Below are positions 56,786 to 64,000 of a stretch of 64,000 nt of DNA, piece after piece. The number at the start of each line of letters is the position of its first letter. Position 1 is the stretch's first letter. A model generated the notes under the pieces. That model saw only the letters and a list, made by a program, of their open reading frames with translations. It did not search any database and was not told where the DNA came from. A program made the position numbers and the translations under genes. This stretch comes from Eonycteris spelaea (taxonomy: Eukaryota; Chordata; Mammalia; Chiroptera; Pteropodidae): assembly GCA_003508835.1 (NCBI GenBank), contig PUFA01000057.1:5592501-5656500 (forward strand). The letters run 5' to 3'.

Positions 56786-57194
56786 AAAGCAAGCAAACAA
56801 ACAAACAAATAAATGTATGTAGTGAAGCTGCAAAGAACAACAAAAATTCAAAAGCTATAAGTGACATTTTCAAAAAAGTTGAGAACATTTGAATATAGAT
56901 TGGATATTAAATGATATTAAGGAAATTACATAGGTATGATAATGATATTGTGGTTAGCAGGAGAATGCCTTTTCTAGGAGATATATGTTGATATACTTAG
57001 AAATAAATATCATGATGCTCTAATTTGTTTATAAATAGCTTAGCAAAAATATAAACAAAATAAATAAAAACCCATGAATAGAAATAAAATGTGACAAATA
57101 TTAATAACATTTGAATCGAAGTGGTAAGCATATGAACTATCATTTTACCATTGTTTCAACTTTTCTGTATCTTCAAACTTTCTCAGGTTAATAG

Positions 57195-57640
57195 AAAGAC
57201 ATAAAAGAGGAACCAATAATACAATGACATCAAGTCTACTGATGTCTATACTTTAAATGTCATACCAATAAGAATATTATCAGGGCTGTTTTGGAACTTG
57301 ACATAGTGGTACTAGAGGTCAGCTGGAGAAATAAACAAGTGGGAATAGCCAGTGAAATTCTGAAAATGAAGACTAATAAGTGAAGACCCCTACAAGCTAT
57401 TAAACCATTATATAAATCTAAACTATTTAAAAACAGCTTAATATAGGAGAAACAGTCAATTTAACAAAATAAAATAGGGAGTTCAGAAATTGATCCAAAT
57501 ACATGTGAGAATTGCTTATATTTAAAAGTAGCATTAAACGGAAGTGGGGAAAAGAAGGATTATGTAATGGATCGCTCTGGACCAAATGGTAAACTCTGTA
57601 AAAATGCAAATGTGGATCTCTACTCAATTCCTTAATCCTG
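57195..57640 (+). mobile_element. Old L1 ORF2 fragment
   Basis: GGAGAAATAAACAAGTGGGA, ATAGCCAGTGAAATTCTGAA, CAGAAATTGATCCAAATACA and GGGAAAAGAAGGATTATGTA follow the C-terminal half of L1 ORF2. Stops and gaps abound. Confidence 0.65.
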
Positions 57641-58480
57641 ATAATTAAGTCACATCTTGTGTTCCTGTAACAGAACAGAAAACTAAGATTTAAAAATAAC
57701 TAAGCACTTGACATTTCCTCAATGGAAATTGGTGTCATGTCACCATTGTGAAAATGAGCCTTAATTCTCAAAAACTGGTTGTGCTAGAGGTTTTCATTGC
57801 ATTGCACATAGTCAAAGAGGCCTTTGTTCTATATATCATCGAATGAGGGGAGTTACTTTTGTCTGATGCTTGCAAAGAGGGTTTCACTTTAGGCTGGTGG
57901 TAGGAAAGGGCAGCCTAGAGCTCCAGATGCTTGTTAATTACAATTCAAGTTTAGATGGGCTCTGAGAGCAAGTGTTTGTGGTGATTTCAAAGACAAGAAC
58001 AAGTAGCTGATACCCAGCATTTTGTAGCCTTCAAGGGACATCCAGGACTTGCCTTGTTAAGTAAATTACAATTCTAGGGCAGCTTTCTTATTTCAGAGTT
58101 GTGCTTTGAATGTACAATGGACCCTAAGAATGACAATGAGGTTCACATTGAAAACTATACACTCCATAGGTTTTCCATTTTCCTAGAAGATGCACCATGA
58201 GAGCTATATCCAACTTCCCCTAGACACATGGTTTCATGGCTCCTGCAACTACGCAGGCTTCCGCACTGTTGGCTGAGGTAAAGAGCCTTGTGTTTTGTTA
58301 TGTAGATGAAATTGATTTGGTTTCTCTATCCCTGGCTTTGGACATTGGGATCTAATGCCCTTTCTCAAAAATCTATCTCTTGTTATTCTTGTGTAGGTGA
58401 GGCAGGCCTACTGAAATAAATGGTTGGGAAGAAGAGGGATTTAAATGCACTCATTCCCTACAAAAGTGTTTGTCCATGGG

Positions 58481-58481
<1 letters not shown>
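57641..58481. other. Anonymous stretch
   Basis: No gene or repeat recognised. Confidence 0.4.
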
Positions 58482-58541
<60 letters not shown>

Positions 58542-58721
58542 TCCCTCCTCCTCCTCCTCCTCCCCTCTCCTCCTCCTCCTCCTCCTCCTCCTCTCTCCTC
58601 CTCCTCCTCCTCCTCCTCCTCCTCCTCCTCTCTCCTCCTCCTCCTCCTCCTCCTTCTTCTTCTTCTTCTTCTTCTTCTTCTTCTTCTTCTTCTTCTTCTT
58701 CTTCTTTTTTCTCTCTCTCTC
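58482..58721. repeat. 240-base pure pyrimidine tract
   Basis: (CT)n, then (CCT)n with CTCT breaks, then (CTT)n, then a T run and (CT)n. Every base is C or T. Poly-Leu/Ser/Pro frames on plus and poly-Glu/Lys/Arg frames on minus (58420-58854) are artefacts. Confidence 0.97.
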
Positions 58722-58974
58722 AGCTTCCCTATCTACTTGGTTAAGCCCTCCCCTCATAGTATGGGGTGACTCAGTCCCTAGAACCTGTGAGTTTAATACA
58801 TTTTGTTTTCTTGTGCTTTTCCTGTATCCCTTTCTTGTAGTCACGCCTTACTGACCATCTGATAAAACAATACAAAGCAATTTCTAAGAAACATTTGGCA
58901 TTATCTCTTAAAACTAAGGTTAACATACCCTAGGAGTCCTCAGCAATTTCATTCTTAGGCAGATGTAATTTTAC
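58722..58974. other. Anonymous stretch
   Basis: Nothing recognised. Confidence 0.4.
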
Positions 58975-59830
58975 ATGCTTTTAAAATGTTTATAAATAAA
59001 ATAGTAATATGATATATTCTACTGCAACTTGATTTTTTTCTTCAACATTATGTTTGTAAGATTTATCTATATTGTTATGTGAAGCTTTGGTTTATGTATT
59101 TTTATTGCTGGATTATATTCCGTTGTATAAATGTACCACAGGTGATACACCCAGGCTCCTGTTGATGGAATTACATTATTGTCAAATGTTTGCTATTACA
59201 TTCTCTTACGAACATTTGTTTTTGTCTTCTTGACCACATGTGCAAGAGCTTCTCTAGCTATATACCTAGATATATACTAGGAATGAAATTGCTAGGTCAT
59301 AGGATATATGCTTTATTGAATGCCGTCAATGTTTTTTCCAAATGGTTGTGTCAGTTTATCCTCCCATTAGCAGTGAATGAGAGCTCCTTTACTCTGTATC
59401 TTTTCCAACACTTGGTAACCTCATACTTCTCATATTAGCCAACTGATGGTTTTGAAATGTTACTGTATTGTTTAAATTTTTATTTCCCAGATTTAGTAGT
59501 GAAATTGAATGCCTTTTCATATATTTACTATTCTTTGTTCTGTCTTCTGTAACTGTTTCTTTCATATGTTTTGTCCACTTTTTTGTGTGTGTGTGGTTCA
59601 TCTTATTAATTTATAGAAAGTATGTAGTCTGGATAGCAGTTCTTTCTTTGTTACATGAGCTGCAGATATATTCTTCCTGGCTGTGGCTTGCCCTTTCACT
59701 TTTTAATGTGGTTATTGTTGAACAGAAATTATAGATTCTGATAGATATATTCATGCTTTCTTTTAAGGTTTACATTCTTTGTCCTAAGAACTCACTTCCT
59801 ATTTTGAAGTTAAGAGACAATTCTCTTATT
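58975..59830 (-). mobile_element. Old L1M fragment
   Basis: GATTATATTCCGTTGTATAA, GAAATTGCTAGGTCATAGGA, TCCTCCCATTAGCAGTGAAT, GCCTTTTCATATATTTACTA and TCTTCCTGGCTGTGGCTTGC give the L1 ORF2/3' order on the minus strand. Confidence 0.7.
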
Positions 59831-60315
59831 TTTCACTATAGTTTTAAAGACTTAAAACAGCATGTTATCTATATCTAGCCTGATATGAAAAGGAGAATTT
59901 TTATTATTATTCAGTTCCAAGATTTTAAATAACTTATTATAATTTCTTCCTTAACTTCTGAGTAATTTGAAAGTTTTAAAAAATATACAATTATTTGGGG
60001 AGTCTTCTGTGGCTTAATTTTTAAATTTTTAAATTTGTAAAATACACATAACAAAATTTTATCATCTTAACCATTTTTATGTGTACAGTTCATTGGCATT
60101 AGGTACATTCACATTGAACTCTTTTTGTCTTGCAAAACTGAAACTACATATCCATTAAATAATAACTATGTATTCTTTTGTTCCTATATGCTTGCCCCCA
60201 AAATGTGGGCAACTACCACTCTACTTTCTGTCTCTGTGATTTGACTATGTACCTCATATAAGTAAAATCATACAATATTTGCCCCTTGTGACGAGCTTAT
60301 TTCATTTAGCATTAG

Positions 60316-60357
60316 TTGGGCCATGTTGTTGTTGTTGTAGGAGTTCCTTATATATTC
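60316..60357. repeat. Ectopic internal L1 copy, 42 bp
   Basis: GGCCATGTTGTTGTTGTTGT with AGGAGTTCCTTATATATTC interrupts the usual L1 text (CATTTAGCATTAG|CTCAAGGTTCATCC). The same words occur in the same orientation about 570 bases away in the element (GAGCCATTTTGTTGTTGTTG ... GTAGGAGTTATTTATATAGT, 60885-60965). Confidence 0.6.
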
Positions 60358-60893
60358 CTCAAGGTTCATCCATGTTGTAGCATGTGTTAGAATTGCCTTC
60401 CTTTTTAAGGCTGAATATTCTATTGTAGGTATGTACCACATTTTATCTATCTACTCATTCATCCATGGACTCTGGGGTTGTTTCCACATTTTGGCTACTG
60501 TGAATAATTCTGCTATGAACATCGATATATACATACCAGTTCAAATCCCTGCTTTCAGTTTTTTTGGGGGCAAATACCCAAAAATGAAATTGCTGGAATA
60601 CATGGCATTTGAGAAATTGTCATACCATTTTCCATAGTGGCTGCACCGTTTTACATTCCAACTAAGAATGCAAGGGTTCCAATCTCTTTACGTTGTTGAC
60701 AACACTCATTATTTTTTTATTATTTGATAGTAGCCATCCTAATGGTTGTGAGGTAGTATCTTACTGTGGTCTTGATTTACATTTCCCTGATGATTAGTGA
60801 TGTTGAGCATCTTTTCATACACTTAGTGGCCATTTGTATATTCTTTGGAGAAATGTCTATTTAAGTCCCTTGCCCATTTTTCATTGAGCCATT

Positions 60894-60921
60894 TTGTTGT
60901 TGTTGTTGTTGTTGTTGTTGT
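60894..60921. repeat. (GTT)n microsatellite
   Basis: Nine GTT units inside the L1. Confidence 0.9.
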
Positions 60922-61165
60922 CATTGTTATCGTAGTTGTTGAGTTGTAGGAGTTATTTATATAGTCTGGATATTAACTTCTTATCAGATACAATATTTTC
61001 TCTGAATCTGTGGGTTGCCTTTTGACTCTGTTGATTATGTCCTTTGATACACAGAAGTTTTTAATTTTTATAAAGTCCTATATTTTTTTCTTTTGCTGCC
61101 CGCGTTTTTCATGCCAGATCCAAAATATTATTGCCAAATAATTGCCAGTGATTGTCATGAAGCTT

Positions 61166-61559
61166 TTCTTTTCTTAAAGAGGAGATGGTCACAATACCAA
61201 TAAGTTTGTCCATGACTTTGACATTGTCTTTCTATTGTAAAAACCAAAGCAGTGATATTAGGCTCTTTCTGACAATACTCATCTGTATAGGATCAATGTA
61301 TTTGAATAGCATAGTTTAGAATAAGAAGTCTTTGGAGAGAATAAGCAGTCTTTGGGAGAAGCAAAATAATGTGGCTCAGGTGTGTGGCTGTTTACAAATC
61401 CAGGTTAATCCAGGGATATCTCAAAGTACATAATGGAATTAAAGGATTTCCTATTTGTCATGTATTTCTAATTAAATCCTGTTTCTTTCTGCTGAGCATT
61501 TGAAAATATTGAGCCACTAAGTGTTTCAAATTATATACCAACAAGTATGAATCAAGAGT
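61166..61559. other. Anonymous stretch
   Basis: Nothing recognised. Confidence 0.4.
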
Positions 61560-61728
61560 TAATAGTAGAATGAATATGAGCATAGGTTGGCCTAGTTAAA
61601 ATCCCAACTCCGCCATCACCTAACTGGGAGATACGGGAAGAGTTATTTAATCGCCATGTTTCTTTACCTATAAAATGGGTGAAATAATATCTACTTTACA
61701 GGGTTGTTGTGATAATTAAAAGAGAAAC
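61560..61728 (+). mobile_element. MIR SINE, plus
   Basis: AATCCCAACTCCGCCATCAC, CTAACTGGGAGATACGGGAA, ATAAAATGGGTGAAATAATA and TACAGGGTTGTTGTGATAAT follow the MIR order. Confidence 0.75.
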
Positions 61729-62524
61729 TTAAAAAAAATGAATCCTAATGGCTGATAACAACAGGTGTCTAAGGAACAATTGTCCATTGTTACCTGTGGT
61801 GCCATAATCCTGTGGTATCAGTTAAATGTAGAACCATGGTCTAAATGACTCAAGAGCTCAGGGGTAGGACTCAGATTATTTAAAAGGTGAAGGAAAGAAC
61901 ATGTTCCTGAATGGACATCTTCTTCATCTCCCCTTAAAGGTAATCAGAGGAAGTATTTATTCATTGGTCTACAATTCTCCCCAGAAAATAACCTTTGTTG
62001 TTATGTAACCACTTGAACAATAGGGCAAACTATTCTTTCCTTGCATGGTTGTGGAAAACTTCTATAGCTTGTGTAAACCAACTATCTCTTTGAATGTATA
62101 GATAATAAAATAAAGCTCAGCAAATGCACGAATAGAAGGTCCAATTCTGAAGGGTCAACTTCTTCTGGAAGTAGCTGAGTGTACATTTGAATGAATTGAA
62201 TTGTTTCATAAGGATGTCAAATATAGAGAGCTTAAATGATATGTGGGTAAAGATGAGGTAATTTTCCAAACCAAAGATTTTGGTTTTATTTATTTATTTT
62301 TAAATATTGGTTTTAAATGATTGCTCTCCAGTCCTTCTTTTTGATAATAACTGACATAAATGGTGATAATAAAACCTTGCCATCTGTAGACAAGACAATG
62401 CTTTTTTCCCCTTACATTTATTTTATCACCAAAGGGCACATACCCAGCCTAGCATGTATGTAATGTCACTAAATTTAACAAGAACCTAGGAGATGATGCA
62501 CCAGTAATTATAGGTGGATTACAA
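61729..62524. other. Anonymous stretch
   Basis: No gene or repeat recognised. Confidence 0.4.
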
Positions 62525-63250
62525 GAATGAAGTAGACATGTGGAGCAATTGGAACCCTCACATACTGCTGGTGAGAATGTAAAATGGTGCAGTCATTGAA
62601 AAACGGTCTGGTAGTTTTTCAAAAAGTTAAACGTAGAGTTACTACATGACAAGCAAATCAACTCCTAGGCATATTTACAAGGAAAGTGAAAACATACATC
62701 CACAATAAAATAATATATAATAAATAACATCTAATTAAAAAACTTACATCCACACATGCAAAAAATGTACATGAATATTCATAGCAGCACTATTCATAAT
62801 AGCCAAAAAATAAAAATGACCCAAATTTTCATGAACTGAAGACTGGATAAACAAAATATAGTATTTCCACATGATAAAGTATTATTAAATAATAAAAAGT
62901 AATTAATTACTGATTAATGCTACAACATAGATGAGCTTTGAAAGCATTCTGAAGACAATCATAAAAAGCCATATATTGTTTGATTCTATGTATGTGAAAA
63001 GTCTAGAATAAGAAAGTCTATAGGGATAGAAAATAAATTAATGGGTGGATGCCTTAGAGTGGAAGGAGGGTGGAATGACGAGTGACTGCTAATGGGTAGA
63101 GAGTTTCTTTTGGAGGTGATAAAAATGTTCTAAACTTAGATTGTGATAATGGCTGCCCAACTCTATGAATATACTAAAACCATTGAATTATATACATTAA
63201 CTGAGTAAATTCTATGGTATGCAAATTGTATCTCAATAAAGATGTTAAAA
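62525..63250 (+). mobile_element. L1M-type 3' end
   Basis: GGAACCCTCACATACTGCTG, ATGTAAAATGGTGCAGTCAT, ATTCATAGCAGCACTATTCA, GGGTGGATGCCTTAGAGTGG and TATGGTATGCAAATTGTATC, with an AATAAAGATG end, are the L1 3' order. An AT-rich insertion of about 50 bases sits at 62703-62752. Confidence 0.8.
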
Positions 63251-63359
63251 TGAAAGAATTAAGTAGGTAGTTTGGCTGAACTTATGAAGGGAATGTTATT
63301 CTAAAAGTAGCTGTGGGGGAAGAATCACAGATGGGATATTCCAGGTCAATAAACTCTAG

Positions 63360-63455
63360 AGCAATGATTCTCAACCAAGGGTGACTTTGCTCCTCAGGGG
63401 ACATCTGGTGATGTCTGGAGACATTTTTGGTTGTGACAACCAAAATGAATGCTAC
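63360..63455 (+). mobile_element. MER5A-type hAT element, left part
   Basis: AGCAATGATTCTCAACCAAG, CTCAGGGGACATCTGGTGAT, GTCTGGAGACATTTTTGGTT and GTGACAAC are characteristic of MER5A, a short non-autonomous hAT-Charlie element. It is split by the LTR and resumes at 63984. Confidence 0.85.
63452..63455. repeat. Left 4-bp duplication of solo LTR
   Basis: CTAC, repeated at 63980-63983. Confidence 0.8.
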
Positions 63456-63524
63456 TGTAATGCCCTGGTTTGGAACTCCACGAGCCAAGAAGGAAACTGA
63501 TACCGATGCAAGTGCAAGAGGGAG

Positions 63525-63530
63525 TTTACT
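63525..63530 (-). promoter_or_regulatory. Possible LTR poly(A) signal AGTAAA
   Basis: AGTAAA on the minus strand, a known weaker variant of AATAAA, 70-75 bases before the LTR end. No AATAAA was seen nearby. Confidence 0.4.
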
Positions 63531-63660
63531 GACAAACTCGAGTTTGGACCCCACGCATTCACTGACACAGCAGTGGTTGAGAAGAGCCCCGACCGAGGGG
63601 CTGGGACCTAATCTAAAGGGTAAAACCGCAAGCCTTGGGGAGATGCCTTGGCGTTACCTG

Positions 63661-63665
63661 ATTGG
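63661..63665 (-). promoter_or_regulatory. CCAAT box in LTR
   Basis: CCAAT on the minus strand (CCCCCAATCAGG); a second lies at about 63689-63693. Their place before the proposed poly(A) signal fits a U3 promoter. No clear TATA box was found. Confidence 0.4.
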
Positions 63666-63983
63666 GGGTTAGGTTGACCTTCAAAGGGATTGGGTGGTAG
63701 GTTGTTAGGTCTGCGTGCAAAAGGGGGTCGTGTGCAGTTAGGGCTGCGTATAGAGGGGGCCGTGCGCAGAAAGGGCCAGTGCAGAAGGTGCCAGGTGCAG
63801 TAATCAGAATATGTGCAGGAGGAAATAAGGGTGGGGGTGCCTTAAGGGCCCACCGATTAGCTGGCTTGGCTGGTTTGGCCAGGTGGTAAGGCATTGTTCT
63901 TGACCACTGGCCTTTGGGGAACTTTTCGTACAATTCATCCTGGGATCACTCAGAAAAATGGAATCATTCCAGTCTTTCACTAC

Positions 63984-64000
63984 TGGTACCTAGTGAATAG
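63984..64000 (+). mobile_element. MER5A-type hAT element, right part
   Basis: TGGTACCTAGTGAATAG corresponds to the MER5A text 'tggcatctagtgggtag' that follows the LTR insertion point. Cut by the window end. Confidence 0.75.

Larger units (their letters stand above)
60005..61165 (-). mobile_element. L1MB-like 3' end
   Basis: From the 3' end: GTAAAATACACATAACAAAA, TTTATGTGTACAGTTCATTG, GTGATTTGACTATGTACCTC, TTCATCCATGTTGTAGCATG, CATTTCCCTGATGATTAGTG, GGTTGCCTTTTGACTCTGTT. A second L1 of a different, probably younger family than the one at 58975. It contains an extra 42-base internal copy at 60316-60357. Confidence 0.8.
63456..63979 (-). mobile_element. Solo ERV LTR, 524 bp, in MER5A
   Basis: On the minus strand it starts TGAAAGACTGGAATGATTCC and ends AAACCAGGGCATTACA, so it has TG...CA ends. 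CTAC on both sides is a 4-bp duplication, typical of gammaretrovirus-like (class I, ERV1) integration. Removing the LTR and one CTAC restores MER5A text (GAATGCTAC|TGGTACCTAG). The LTR is the most CpG-rich part of the window, which suggests it is younger than its surroundings. No gag, pol or env lies beside it. The 81- and 106-codon frames here (63427-63672, 63613-63933) are chance frames in the LTR. Confidence 0.9.

Noticed and set aside
58420..58854. Longest frames in the window (up to 144 codons), with poly-Ser/Leu/Pro or poly-Glu/Lys/Arg
   Set aside because: Product of the CT/CCT/CTT tract on both strands, not a low-complexity gene.
63427..63933. Frames of 81 (plus) and 106 (minus) codons near the right end
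   Set aside because: They lie inside a non-coding retroviral LTR and match no retroviral protein pattern that I recognise.
63456..63979. CpG-rich patch considered as a CpG island promoter
   Set aside because: Better explained as a young ERV LTR with clear ends and a target-site duplication.

Overview
The window reads as nuclear DNA of a placental mammal with no recognisable protein-coding exon, tRNA, rRNA or other functional RNA gene. The sequence is AT-rich and CpG-poor. It is built from old LINE, SINE, LTR and DNA-transposon copies separated by anonymous non-repetitive stretches and microsatellites. The L1 3' ends (near 4768, 14690 and 49351) resemble, as I remember them, L1 families of laurasiatherian mammals and especially bats. 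A bat is my best guess; no alignment was run. I saw no young tRNA-derived SINE. The layout fits a gene desert or a long intron.

Region 1 (1-5540): an old minus-strand L1 fragment split by a MaLR-like LTR, an MLT1-like piece, two MIR copies, and a plus-strand L1 (2150-5540). That L1 keeps its 5'UTR, a decayed ORF1, the first part of ORF2 and the 3' end, but has lost nearly all of ORF2. Region 2 (5.5-14.3 kb): mostly anonymous sequence with MIR, MLT1 and LINE relics. Region 3 (14.3-20.1 kb): a nest in which an old minus-strand element is cut by (a) a minus-strand L1 made only of 5'UTR joined to 3'UTR, (b) hAT and MLT1 pieces, and (c) a 5'-truncated L1 with a perfect 16-bp target-site duplication. 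It ends in an L1 remnant and a 322-base pure pyrimidine tract.

Region 4 (20-30 kb): anonymous sequence, an L2 copy split by an MLT1 LTR, a second MLT1 LTR with 5-bp duplications, MIR and hAT relics. Region 5 (30-43 kb): an L1 ORF2 relic split by a 316-bp solo LTR with a 5-bp duplication, an older LTR, an L1 3' end, an MLT1 copy and a probable 705-bp LTR. Region 6 (43-58 kb): MLT1 relics, CT/TA and GAAG microsatellites, a minus-strand L1 carrying a nested inverted L1 insertion, and L2 and L1 fragments. Region 7 (58-64 kb): a 240-base pyrimidine tract, two L1 fragments, MIR, an L1 3' end, and a 524-bp solo LTR inserted in a MER5A-type transposon with a 4-bp duplication.

No genes act together here. 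The content is a record of successive insertions. Open reading frames of 60-144 codons are chance frames, frames through microsatellites, or remnants of L1 ORF1/ORF2. I found no novel biological system; the points worth checking concern transposon structure (internally deleted L1s, solo LTRs, twin-primed and templated insertions) and unusual pyrimidine tracts.
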